Shown here piece by piece: positions 27,291 through 36,756 of a stretch of DNA of 64,000 bases (position 1 is the stretch's first letter; each line of letters opens with the position of its first letter). The DNA lies in NCBI RefSeq assembly GCF_000730385.1, contig NZ_CP008849.1, positions 1,488,001 to 1,552,000 on the forward strand. Direction: 5' to 3'. The translations under genes and the position numbers were made by a program. The stretch is from Alteromonas australica (GTDB taxonomy: Bacteria; Pseudomonadota; Gammaproteobacteria; Enterobacterales; Alteromonadaceae). The notes under the pieces are model-generated. The model made no database searches and had not been told where the DNA came from. It was given only the letters and a program-made list of their open reading frames with translations.

Positions 27291-30200
27291 TTAGGCCTTT
27301 CGGTAACTTACCTTAAACAATATGCTATATAGCACGGGTACCGCAATTAGCGTGAGTATTGTGGCAAACGTCAGGCCGCCCATGATGGTTACAGCCATAT
27401 CGGCGAAAAACGCATCGAAGAGTAATGGCGCCATACCCAAAATGGTGGTAACAGCCGCAAGGGAAACCGGCCGCAAACGACTGAGCGTTGCTTCCACAAT
27501 TGCCTTACGAATTTCTCGCCCTTCTTCAATTTGAAGGTCAATTTCTTCAATGAGTACTATGGCATTTTTAATTAACATGCCGAACAGGCTTAAGAAGCCG
27601 AGCAATGACATAAAGCCAAATGGCATATCTGTGGCGAGTAACCCTGCAACCACACCCACAATGGCCATGGGCACCACCAGCCAAATGATGAGTGGTTGAC
27701 GAGCGTGACCAAACAACAACACAGAAATAATGAACATGACTAAGAAGCCTGCGGGTAATCCTGCGCCCAATGCTTTTTGCGCATCTGAAGAACTTTCAAA
27801 TTCTCCTCCCCATTCCAGCGAATAGCCGGGTGGTAACTCGATGTCTTCAATAACGGGGCGAATTCGCGCAAAGGCTTTTGCAGCGGTCTCATTGTCGCCG
27901 GGTTCAGCTTCCACTGTAATTGTTCTTACTCTGTCTTTACGGTGTATACGTAACTCCTCGGTAATCACTTCTAGCCCGCTAGACACCTGCGCGAAAGGAA
28001 CATATTGTCGCTGTTGAGACGACCAAACCTGGCTTTCTCTAATGGCTTGTAAATCAGCATCATCAGGTTGAGCCATTTTTGCGACAATGCTGTAGGCATA
28101 GTCGCCATCTTGTACGGTACCCAGGGATAAACCGTTACTGGCGTATTGTACTGTTTGGCTGAAGTCAGAGTGTGACACCCCCGCAATCCCTGCGTTGTAA
28201 TTGTCATAATGGGTGTTAATCGCCACCCCTTTTTCACGCCAATTGTGACGTATGTCTTTAATCGCGCCATCGGCCATCATCAGGCCTTTCGTTTGCTCAG
28301 CGAGTTCGCGTAATACTTCGGTATCAGGACCAGAGAAACGCGCTTCTAATTTCGCGCCAGAGCCTGGACCAAACTGCATGCGTTCAAAGTAGAAGTTGGC
28401 GTCTAAATCAATATCATTGAGCGCATTTTGTAAATTGGACACAACCCCAGCAACGTTTTCTAACGCATTGACGCGTACCATAAAGAAGCCATAGTTTTCG
28501 TTGGCACTTTTGGGAGCATAGGTTAGCGTAAATCTATCTGCACCTTGCCCTATAAACGTGGTTACTGCGGTGACATTCTCTTGGTTGAGCAGCCGTTGCT
28601 CTGCCAACTTCGCCTTCGCTTCTGTGGCGCGAATATCTCTATCTTGCGGCCCCCAGTAGTGAACGAAGAAAATAGGAGCATTGGAAGGCGGGAAGAAACC
28701 TTGCTTAACCATACCGAAGCTACCATAGGCCACCACGGTAATTAGAGTGAGTACGGCAATGGTTACCCAGCGAAGCCTTAGTGCTTGTGTTAGTACGCCC
28801 GTAAACCAGCGTTGCATGGTGGTAGGTTTATCGTCGCCAACCTGTTGCATGCCTTTACGATAGAAGTAGGCGCCTAAAACCGGCACCAGCGTTACGGCTA
28901 GCACCCAACTCATTAAGAGTGACACCATGACCACGGCAAACAATGAATAGAGGAATTCACCCGTGGCATCATCAGACAAGCCTATGCCAGAAAACGCGGC
29001 GATACCAATAACGGTGGCTCCCAACAATGGCCACTGTGTTCGCTTTACAATAAAGCTTGCTGCCGACTTTGCGGTTCCGCCGGTGGCCATTCGAATCATC
29101 ATGCCTTCAGCCACTACAATGGCATTGTCCACAAGCATACCCATGGCAATGACCATAGCACCTAGTGAAATCCGCTGTAGCTGAATATTCATTAACCACA
29201 TGATTAAAATCGTGCCCATAACCGTGACCAGTAGCACCATGCCTACCACTACACCAGAGCGCCAGCCCATAAATAGGCACAGTGTTAGCGTAACCACCAC
29301 CACCGACATTACGAGGTTACTAATAAATCCATCTACCGATTCATCCACCACAGAGGCTTGATCGTAAATCGGCGTAAGAGTGATACCCACGGGTAGGGTT
29401 TTCAAAAGGTGCTCAACCTTGGCATTCACCTGATTTCCAACATCCACAATATTGACGTCGTTTAACGCCGACACCGCTAAAGTGAGCGCGTCTTCTCCGT
29501 TGTAACGGATATACACAGGTTGAATATCTGCAGGCTCAAGTTTTAAGGTTGCCACATCGGCCACGCGAATTGAGCGGTTTGTCCCCGGGATCACCAACGA
29601 TAAATTTGAAATTTCTTCAAGTTTGTCGGGCGCTCGCTCAACGATTAAACGTACATTTTTTTCGTCGACTTTAACTCGACCGCCGTTAAAGGGGCGTAAG
29701 TTATCGGCAAAAAGTGAGGTTAAATCAGGAAAGGAAATGCCAAGCCCGGCTAGTTGATAAGGGTCGATATAGGCAACAATTTGTTCAGTTTGTACCCCGG
29801 TTACCGTGACCTTTGCGACGCCCTCTGTGGTGAGTAGTTCACGGCGGATAATACGCGCAAACTCACGAAGTTCCCGCGTACTAAAATCTGGCGCGCTGAG
29901 CGCGTAATACAGCCCATATACATCGCCAAAATCATCGTACACCACAGGGTCTTGTGCGCCTGTGGGTAGCGCGCTAGAGGCATCTCTCAGTCGCTTGCGT
30001 AATTCGTCCCAAATTTGGGGCAGTTCATGACTGTCGAAGTTACTTTCAACCTCAACGGTAATTTCAGATAGGCCGGGAGAAGAAACGGAATTTAGCTTTT
30101 TTAATTGCGACATTTGCTGAATAGCAATTTCTAATGGTTCGGTAATCTCCCGCTCCACTTTTTCAGCGCCCGCGCCAGGGTAAGATGTGTATACTTTGAC

Positions 30201-30332
30201 TTGCTTAATGGTAAAAGCAGGGTCTTCAAGCCGACCGATATTCGCCATAGCGATTAAACCGCCAAGCAATAATATGACCACCATAAGCCAAATATTTACT
30301 GGCTTATCAATAGAATAACGTGCGATATCCAT
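27291..30332 (-). CDS. RND efflux pump, inner-membrane permease (AcrB-like)
   Basis: 1013 aa, 12-span RND permease with two large periplasmic loops. It starts MDIARYSIDKPVNIWLMVVI and carries the TM4 segment AMGMLVDNAIVVAEGM. AcrB has VDDA at this position, so here the second Asp of the proton relay is Asn. It starts 3 bp after the stop of the MFP lipoprotein gene and with it forms a two-gene efflux operon. No outer-membrane channel is encoded, so it probably uses a shared TolC. Substrates unknown. Confidence 0.92.
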   Translation of the reverse strand: MDIARYSIDKPVNIWLMVVILLLGGLIAMANIGRLEDPAFTIKQVKVYTSYPGAGAEKVEREITEPLEIAIQQMSQLKKLNSVSSPGLSEITVEVESNFDSHELPQIWDELRKRLRDASSALPTGAQDPVVYDDFGDVYGLYYALSAPDFSTRELREFARIIRRELLTTEGVAKVTVTGVQTEQIVAYIDPYQLAGLGISFPDLTSLFADNLRPFNGGRVKVDEKNVRLIVERAPDKLEEISNLSLVIPGTNRSIRVADVATLKLEPADIQPVYIRYNGEDALTLAVSALNDVNIVDVGNQVNAKVEHLLKTLPVGITLTPIYDQASVVDESVDGFISNLVMSVVVVTLTLCLFMGWRSGVVVGMVLLVTVMGTILIMWLMNIQLQRISLGAMVIAMGMLVDNAIVVAEGMMIRMATGGTAKSAASFIVKRTQWPLLGATVIGIAAFSGIGLSDDATGEFLYSLFAVVMVSLLMSWVLAVTLVPVLGAYFYRKGMQQVGDDKPTTMQRWFTGVLTQALRLRWVTIAVLTLITVVAYGSFGMVKQGFFPPSNAPIFFVHYWGPQDRDIRATEAKAKLAEQRLLNQENVTAVTTFIGQGADRFTLTYAPKSANENYGFFMVRVNALENVAGVVSNLQNALNDIDLDANFYFERMQFGPGSGAKLEARFSGPDTEVLRELAEQTKGLMMADGAIKDIRHNWREKGVAINTHYDNYNAGIAGVSHSDFSQTVQYASNGLSLGTVQDGDYAYSIVAKMAQPDDADLQAIRESQVWSSQQRQYVPFAQVSSGLEVITEELRIHRKDRVRTITVEAEPGDNETAAKAFARIRPVIEDIELPPGYSLEWGGEFESSSDAQKALGAGLPAGFLVMFIISVLLFGHARQPLIIWLVVPMAIVGVVAGLLATDMPFGFMSLLGFLSLFGMLIKNAIVLIEEIDLQIEEGREIRKAIVEATLSRLRPVSLAAVTTILGMAPLLFDAFFADMAVTIMGGLTFATILTLIAVPVLYSILFKVSYRKA

Positions 30333-30335
30333 AAA

Positions 30336-31409
30336 TTACAGCTCTCCCTCGTAAGGTCGAACTTTCATGTTATTTCGCATTTGTGATGCGCCAGCTGCCA
30401 CCACACTTTGACCTGCCGATAAGTCGCTGCTTATCACCGCCAAGGCATCTTCAATATGGTTTACCGTTACAGGGGTTTTACTGACTGTTCCTGTCTTTTC
30501 GTCGTACACCCAAACGCCAAACTGATTTGCTTCATCCTCTACCAAAGATTTTACCGGAACCACCAGGCTGTCGGGATAAGGCGTGCCTTCTAAACTCACT
30601 TTCACCACCGCACGAGCCCCTGGGGTCAGCGGGAGATCGTTACGAGGCTCCATGGAAAATACCACTTCGTACGTTTGGGAAACAGGGTCTGGCTGCGTAC
30701 TGTGTTCTACGTAATTAATGGGGTACCACTGACTTGTGTCGGTGGCTAAGGTGGCACTGGCTTGCTTAATGCCTCTGCCGAGGTTGGCAGTAAGTAACCG
30801 TTCTGACACATTGATATTAAAGTAAATTTTTGAAACATCTTGCAGGCGGGCTATCGGCGTGCCGGCAGCAACAAAACTGTTGTTTTCCACCAAGCGCTGA
30901 GACACTTTAGCGTCGAAAGGGGCATACAAACGGGTATAACTGAGATCTTGCTCTGCATTTTTAAGATCGATAACCGCCAACTCGTAAGAGGTTTTCGCTG
31001 AATCTAATGCGCTTTGCGATACCAAGCTTTGCGAAAACATTTTCTCGATACGATCTAATTCTCGCTTCGATTGTGCTAAACGCGTGCGTTGCTCATCTAC
31101 GCGGCGCTCAAAAGGTTGTCTGTCGATGGTCGCCAGCAGTTTTCCTTTTTTAATGTCGCTACCTGTCACCAAGTCCATTTGTACAAGGCGTCCAGACACC
31201 TCAAAACTTAAATCCACCGTTTTCACTGCTGACACAACGGCGGGGAAGGTAAATTCGTCAAATGCAGGCGCATGGCTCACTTTTGCCAACTTAACGAAGC
31301 GTGGCGCTTCTATTTTATCTTCTACTTCTTGCTCGGAAGTGCAGGCGGAAAGTGAAAACACTGTCAGAGTGGCCAGTGCTAAAATATGTCGGTGGCGCAA
31401 AAAAGGCAT
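30336..31409 (-). CDS. RND efflux periplasmic adaptor (MFP) lipoprotein
   Basis: 357 aa. Signal peptide with lipobox SLSAC, so membrane anchored. Lipoyl/barrel-sandwich halves flank an alpha-hairpin (about 95-160), followed by beta-barrel and membrane-proximal regions. It bridges the adjacent permease to a TolC-type channel. First gene of the efflux operon, divergent from a TetR gene across 155 bp, the standard layout of TetR-repressed pumps. Confidence 0.92.
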   Translation of the reverse strand: MPFLRHRHILALATLTVFSLSACTSEQEVEDKIEAPRFVKLAKVSHAPAFDEFTFPAVVSAVKTVDLSFEVSGRLVQMDLVTGSDIKKGKLLATIDRQPFERRVDEQRTRLAQSKRELDRIEKMFSQSLVSQSALDSAKTSYELAVIDLKNAEQDLSYTRLYAPFDAKVSQRLVENNSFVAAGTPIARLQDVSKIYFNINVSERLLTANLGRGIKQASATLATDTSQWYPINYVEHSTQPDPVSQTYEVVFSMEPRNDLPLTPGARAVVKVSLEGTPYPDSLVVPVKSLVEDEANQFGVWVYDEKTGTVSKTPVTVNHIEDALAVISSDLSAGQSVVAAGASQMRNNMKVRPYEGEL

Positions 31410-31470
31410 AATAATGGTAATCCGTAGCAGAGGTGAACCAAGTATAGACTAGTTCACACACGAAAACTTT

Positions 31471-31520
31471 AAAGTAAACTAAGCGGTGCATTTTAGGGTT
31501 AATACGTTGAAAAGTAAACT
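31471..31520. promoter_or_regulatory. Candidate TetR-binding direct repeats
   Basis: AAAGTAAACT occurs at 31471-31480 and again at 31511-31520, 40 bp apart, in the gap between the divergent MFP and TetR genes. These may be regulator half-sites; evidence is only the repetition and the position. Confidence 0.3.
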
Positions 31521-31564
31521 GTGGAGTGTAGAATGAAACTATACTTTTTCTATATTTATGAATT

Positions 31565-32182
31565 ATGACGACCACACGAACGCGTAGCGATAAAAAACGC
31601 GAAGCGATTATCTCCGCCGCCAGACAGGCGTTTCAGGAATTCGGTGTAATAGGAACCAGTATGGACAAGCTGGCTGAAATGGCGAGTGTGTCTAAGCGAA
31701 CGGTTTATAACCATTTCTCAGCCAAAGAAGAATTGGTTATGCACATCGTCAAAGAGCAGTTTCAAAATGCGCTGGTCGATATTGATGTAGCCTACGACAC
31801 GCAGACTTCGTTACAAAGTCAGCTTGAATCATTAATCATGGAAGAAATTAACTTTGTCAGTGCGGATGAGCATTTAGATCTTGCCCGTGTGGTCGTAGGG
31901 CATTTCTTCTACGAGCCCGAAAAGTTGAAAGATGAGGTTGTACATCTACGGGCTCAAGAAACCGCCATGCACAGATGGCTTAAAGCTGCCCACCAAGATA
32001 ACCGCATGGCCTTCGACGATTTGCAGCAAGTGGTTAATGAATTAGACAGTTTAATCAAAGGGCAGTGTTTTTGGCCTCAAGTGACCAAAATTGAACCAGC
32101 ACTGAGTGCTCAGGAAAAAGACAAAATAGCCCAAAGTGCCGCCGCGTTAATATTAAGTCGATACGAAATTCGTCAGACCTAA
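31565..32182 (+). CDS. TetR family transcriptional regulator
   Basis: 205 aa. N-terminal HTH about 10-58 (KREAIISAARQAFQEFGVIG, ASVSKRTVYNHFSAKEELV) and a helical ligand domain resembling AefR-like C-terminal domains. It is divergent from the MFP/RND operon at 31409-27291 and probably represses it. A second pump operon lies downstream in convergent orientation and may also be a target. Confidence 0.92.
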   Translation: MTTTRTRSDKKREAIISAARQAFQEFGVIGTSMDKLAEMASVSKRTVYNHFSAKEELVMHIVKEQFQNALVDIDVAYDTQTSLQSQLESLIMEEINFVSADEHLDLARVVVGHFFYEPEKLKDEVVHLRAQETAMHRWLKAAHQDNRMAFDDLQQVVNELDSLIKGQCFWPQVTKIEPALSAQEKDKIAQSAAALILSRYEIRQT

Positions 32183-32212
32183 CCGAAGATATTGTATGTC
32201 AATGCATGAATG

Positions 32213-32246
32213 AAAAAGGCCAGTACTGAAGTCGCTGGCCTTTTTT
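32213..32246. terminator. Bidirectional terminator between tetR and the second RND gene
   Basis: AAAAAGGCCAG (32213-32223) / CTGGCCTTTTT (32235-32245) with an 11-nt loop, located 30 bp after the tetR stop. A-run and T-run allow function on both strands. Confidence 0.85.
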
Positions 32247-32255
32247 GATGGTAGG

Positions 32256-32285
32256 AATTAAGTCACACCTAGGTGTGACTTAATT
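32256..32285. repeat. Perfect 30-bp palindrome
   Basis: Two 15-base arms, AATTAAGTCACACCT and its exact complement, meet with no spacer. It lies 16 bp past the stop of the second RND permease (minus strand) and 10 bp from the bidirectional terminator. Lack of a loop and T-run makes a simple terminator role less likely. Confidence 0.8.
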
Positions 32286-32301
32286 TCGCAGTTTTGTCGT
32301 G

Positions 32302-35300
32302 TTAGTGAGCTTCTGCTTCAGAGGGTGGTGCTGCATGCCCTTCTTCATTGCCGGTTCGGCGCGTTATCCGCTTTTTAATCCAAGAAAATGGTTTACCTAA
32401 ATCCAGTAGGATGAGATACAGGCAGGGAACTAAAATAAGCGTAACCACGGTGGCATAAAGCACGGCAAAGCCTAGCGCTGCGGCCATGGGAATGACGAAG
32501 GCAGCCTGTAAGCTGGTTTCGAACATTATAGGCAATACACCAGCAAATGTAGTAATTGAGGTAAGGGTGATAGCCCTAAACCTAGCGCTTCCCGCTTCGG
32601 TGACCGCATCTTTTATGCTATAGCCTTGTGCACGACGCTGGTTAACAAAGTCGGTCATCACCAGTGAGTCGTTAATGACCACCCCCGCCGCTGCGATTAA
32701 GCCAAATGTCGACATCATGCTTAAATCTAAACCTAGGAAATAGTGCCCCCAAATTGCGCCGGTTAAACTGAAAGGAATCACCGACATAATAATTAACGGT
32801 TGGCCGTAGCTTTTTAGCGGAACGGCTAAAAGTATGTACACCATAATCATTGCCGCTAAGAAAAATAGCAATTGCTCATTCTGCTGGGCTTGCTGCTCTT
32901 CAATATCACCGCCCAGTTCCGTCATAACAGAAGGAAAGGCTTTTTGCATTTCAGGCAATAAGTTTTCTTTTATTTCTTCGATAATTTCATTGGGTTCAAC
33001 CACTTCTTCATCAATGTTGCCCCATACATACACACTTCTGTAGCCGGCTTCTCGTCGAATATAACTAATACCCGGTTTTTCGTTAAGCTCTACTACGTCA
33101 CCTAGCAACACATCTTGGCCACCCGGTGTTTTAATCACGGTGTATTTCAGGTCTGAAAAGCGTTCGCGGGTAAATTCTGGATAGCGAACCATCACTCTCA
33201 CTTCTTCACCGTTTCGAATCACTCGTTGGGCTTCGCCGCCGTAGAAGCCGGCACCCACTTGCCCCGCGATATCAGACAAACTAAGCCCTAAATCGTAGGC
33301 CACAGGCAGTAACGTCATTTGCATTTCTTTACTGGGTGGATCAATGGTTGAGCTAATATCAAAAAGCCCCTCTTGCTGTTGAAGCATCTCAATAAATTTC
33401 AAGCCAGCAGCATTCAAGGTATTAATATCAGGGCCGTAAAGCAAATAGCCAAATTCACCGTCATCACCGTTACCGTTAACATCGTCAACCACAGTGAATG
33501 ATTTCATACCCGGGATTTCAGGTATGGCTTCGCGCCAACGGCGGGCCAATTCAAATGTGTCGATAGGGCGGTCATCTTCATACACTAGGGGGGTAATCAC
33601 TTCCCCTTCGGTGCGTTGGTTATTAAAGACCAAGCGATCTCGTATCATGCCAGTACCAAACTCATCCACAATTTGCTTATCAATATCAAGAACGGTTTGT
33701 TCAACTATTTTAAGTGCATCGATGGTGGCGCTATCCGACACATTTTCGTTCATTTCAATACGGATGCTAGGGAAGTCGTGTGGCACTTTGGGATTGGGTA
33801 CCATTCTCACGTAGTTGGCATTAATTAGCCCTAAGCTCACCATAAACAAGGCGATGAATATCATCAATACTGCCCAGCGCCATTCAATCGCTTTGGTAAG
33901 CGTGCGCTTGTAAGGGCCGTTCACAAAGCCAAAAAAGCCTTTGTTAAACTTGGCGCGCCAGCTTTTGGGGTGAATAGGTTTAAAGTTAGTGTGCGCTAAG
34001 TGAGCTGGGAGTATTAGTTTAGACTCAATTAATGAGAAGGCTAAACAGAGTATGACCACCACAGCAATGTTGTAAAAGAAAGCGCCTTCTGGCCCGCTAC
34101 TTAACGTAAAGGGGGCAAAAACCGCGATGGTGGTTAATACACCGAAGGTGGCAGGCGTTGCCACACGCTTAGCGCCTCGAATGACATTGTCAACGCCACC
34201 GCCCTTGCTTTCAATTTCCGAGTAGGCGCTTTCTCCAATAACAATAGCGTCGTCAACCACAATGCCCAGTACCATGATAAAGGCAAACAACGACAGAATA
34301 TTAATGCTTATTCCAAACACAGGCATAAGCATAACCGCACCTAAAAAGCACACAGGTAAACCTATCATTACCCATAGCGCTAATCTAAAGCGAAGGAAAA
34401 GACTCAGCATGAATGCGACTAATATTGAACCTTGTAATAGATTTGACAGCATCATGTCTAAGCGTGCATTTAGGTAGTAAGTCATATCCACTAGAATTTC
34501 CAAACTCACGCCTTGTGGAAAGGTTTGGTTTTTCTTTTCGATATAGGCTTTGACCGTTTCGGCCACCGGGATCGTATTTTGCGTTTTGGTGGCTTTAACT
34601 GACATCCAAATGGCGTTAACACCGTTGTATTTAAAGTAGCGCTCGCCTTCAGTAAAGCCATCCTTAATATCGGCGACATCACCAAGGGTCACTTTTGCGC
34701 CTGCATTGCCGATAATGACGGGAATTGTCGAAAATTCATCGCCACGGTAATATTGGTTCTCGACCCGAACAGAAATAATCCCAGACTCTGTGCGTAATTG
34801 CCCAGCCGAGATGTTGGCGGAGTAGTTACTGATAGCACGGCTAACATCTGCAATGGTTAAGTTATATTTGCGTAATGCATCAGGCTTTATTTCAATGGCA
34901 ATTTCATCGTCTGGTGCAGACATATCTACCAATGACACCGTGCCCAATTGTAATAACTCATCTTCAACTTCTCGAGCGATGGTTTTGAGTTCATCAAGGG
35001 GAATGTCGCCGGTTAAGGGCATTTCAATCACATCTTGGCGAAATTCGATTTGCGAAACTTGAACCGGTTCCATGCCCGCTGGGAAGGTAGCAATGCCGTC
35101 GATGCGAAGTTTAACTTTATCGAGTACTTCACTTAAATCTTCGTCGGGATCAATTTCCAATGTGACTGCGCCGCTGCCTCTAAACGCGCGGGATACGGTG
35201 CGCTTTATTTCAGTGATATCTTTAAGCGACTCTTCTATTTTGATGAAGATACTTTCTTCAATTTCCTGCGGTGAAGCGCCCGGGTATGACGCTTCAACGG

Positions 35301-35460
35301 TAATATAGTTAATTTCGATGTTAGGAAACATTTGACGCTGTATGGTCATGAAGCTAGCAATACCCATTACAATAATGAATATCATCAATAAGTTAGCAGC
35401 GACTGAATTTCGGGCAAACCAAGAGATTATACCGCTATTAGGATCGAAGCGATTTTCCAT
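32302..35460 (-). CDS. RND efflux permease, second system
   Basis: 1052 aa, 12-span RND permease. It has the full VDDA motif (GIVVDDAIVIGES) in TM4 and a charged, His-containing C-terminal tail. It is distinct from the pump at 27291-30332, with an N-terminus (MENRFDPNSGIISWFARNSV) typical of the subgroup paired with short adaptors in marine gammaproteobacteria. It starts 10 bp after the adaptor stop at 35471, so the two are one operon. Substrates unknown. Confidence 0.92.
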   Translation of the reverse strand: MENRFDPNSGIISWFARNSVAANLLMIFIIVMGIASFMTIQRQMFPNIEINYITVEASYPGASPQEIEESIFIKIEESLKDITEIKRTVSRAFRGSGAVTLEIDPDEDLSEVLDKVKLRIDGIATFPAGMEPVQVSQIEFRQDVIEMPLTGDIPLDELKTIAREVEDELLQLGTVSLVDMSAPDDEIAIEIKPDALRKYNLTIADVSRAISNYSANISAGQLRTESGIISVRVENQYYRGDEFSTIPVIIGNAGAKVTLGDVADIKDGFTEGERYFKYNGVNAIWMSVKATKTQNTIPVAETVKAYIEKKNQTFPQGVSLEILVDMTYYLNARLDMMLSNLLQGSILVAFMLSLFLRFRLALWVMIGLPVCFLGAVMLMPVFGISINILSLFAFIMVLGIVVDDAIVIGESAYSEIESKGGGVDNVIRGAKRVATPATFGVLTTIAVFAPFTLSSGPEGAFFYNIAVVVILCLAFSLIESKLILPAHLAHTNFKPIHPKSWRAKFNKGFFGFVNGPYKRTLTKAIEWRWAVLMIFIALFMVSLGLINANYVRMVPNPKVPHDFPSIRIEMNENVSDSATIDALKIVEQTVLDIDKQIVDEFGTGMIRDRLVFNNQRTEGEVITPLVYEDDRPIDTFELARRWREAIPEIPGMKSFTVVDDVNGNGDDGEFGYLLYGPDINTLNAAGLKFIEMLQQQEGLFDISSTIDPPSKEMQMTLLPVAYDLGLSLSDIAGQVGAGFYGGEAQRVIRNGEEVRVMVRYPEFTRERFSDLKYTVIKTPGGQDVLLGDVVELNEKPGISYIRREAGYRSVYVWGNIDEEVVEPNEIIEEIKENLLPEMQKAFPSVMTELGGDIEEQQAQQNEQLLFFLAAMIMVYILLAVPLKSYGQPLIIMSVIPFSLTGAIWGHYFLGLDLSMMSTFGLIAAAGVVINDSLVMTDFVNQRRAQGYSIKDAVTEAGSARFRAITLTSITTFAGVLPIMFETSLQAAFVIPMAAALGFAVLYATVVTLILVPCLYLILLDLGKPFSWIKKRITRRTGNEEGHAAPPSEAEAH

Positions 35461-35470
35461 GAGGAGGCCC

Positions 35471-36625
35471 TTATTTTTCTACGTGGTGAGAAACAAGTAA
35501 TTGATCATTACTTGCAATAACCTTAACGGGCATGCCCTCTTGGGGATACTCAGGCAATGACATCACCACACTCTTGGCGTTGAAGTTACCCCGTATAAGG
35601 AAGTCGGTGCCATCTTCTCTTATCACTTCGACGGGTTGCGCCACAAGGTTGTTGTCTTCATCAAGGGTCCAAATTTTTCGACTCGTGATCAAGGTTTGTG
35701 GAATTCGGTACACATTTTCTAACGCTTTCCCTTTGAACACTACTGTGCCGTAGGAGCCGAATTTAACCACCGTTTTATCGCCGTTTAACGCGTAGGGGTC
35801 GTCAATTCGCGCCACAAAGTGCGTCATTCGCGTAGTGCTATCAATAATGCCTGTATCTCTATGAATAGTGGCGGTAATGTGTGTTTTTAACGGGGCGTCT
35901 AATTCTAAGGTAGCGGAGCTGCCAATGATGTCGGCACCTACAAACTGGCGATCGAAACCTGCAACAGGGAAAGTTACCTCAGCAAACTCAACATTGTTGA
36001 TAACGGCAGTTTTCATGCCCTGAGTGACATAATCGCCTTTACTGATGTCACGAGAAACAATCAGAGCATCATAAGGCGCGCGAACTTCACAATTGTCTAA
36101 ATCTCTGGCGGCAATTTTAAGCTGGGCTTCTGCTGATTTAACAGCCGCTTGTGCACTCATTACCTGGGGCTTTCTTAAATAAAGGTCGGTGACGCGAGCA
36201 TCGGGCATGGTTTTCGCCTCGAGTCGAGCCACTTCCGCTTGCGCTTCTTCTTGAATAAGCTGTGCTTTGGCGCTGCTTAAATTAGCTTCGGCTAACAAGA
36301 GTGCAGCTTCATAGGCGTCTTTTTCTATGGTGAATAGGACGTCGCCCCGTCTGACGATACCGCCGGCTACAAAATTGGGGTTCCAGGACTCGACTTCTCC
36401 GGCAACTTGCGCGGCTAGGTTAGTGCTTTCTAATGGACTAACTTCACCATAAGACGATAACGTCACCGCGATGGTCTCTGGTGTTAGCGACAAAACGGTT
36501 ACAGTTGGACGGGTGTCTATTGGTGCGTCGGCTTCAACATCTGCAGCAGATACTTCTATGCCTTTCATGACAAGATATCCTGCAACCAAAATACCAGCTG
36601 GGAGTACGAACTTCATCAATTTCAT
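35471..36625 (-). CDS. RND periplasmic adaptor (MFP), second system
   Basis: 384 aa with an N-terminal signal anchor (MKLMKFVLPAGILVAGYLVM). Barrel-sandwich hybrid, alpha-hairpin rich in Ala/Glu (about 105-160), beta-barrel (RDTGIIDSTTRM region) and membrane-proximal domain. First gene of the second efflux operon. No outer-membrane factor is present. No regulator is directly adjacent, although tetR lies downstream. Confidence 0.9.
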   Translation of the reverse strand: MKLMKFVLPAGILVAGYLVMKGIEVSAADVEADAPIDTRPTVTVLSLTPETIAVTLSSYGEVSPLESTNLAAQVAGEVESWNPNFVAGGIVRRGDVLFTIEKDAYEAALLLAEANLSSAKAQLIQEEAQAEVARLEAKTMPDARVTDLYLRKPQVMSAQAAVKSAEAQLKIAARDLDNCEVRAPYDALIVSRDISKGDYVTQGMKTAVINNVEFAEVTFPVAGFDRQFVGADIIGSSATLELDAPLKTHITATIHRDTGIIDSTTRMTHFVARIDDPYALNGDKTVVKFGSYGTVVFKGKALENVYRIPQTLITSRKIWTLDEDNNLVAQPVEVIREDGTDFLIRGNFNAKSVVMSLPEYPQEGMPVKVIASNDQLLVSHHVEK

Positions 36626-36756
36626 AATAGTCGACTTAGGTTTAGGGGTTTGTTATAGGGTATAGTCTACGACCTAAATGTTGCGTAAAAATGTGCTAAT
36701 TGTAACCAAACGTAAGTCAACAAATTGTAAAGGTGCAAATGAGGCGGTACGCCCTG

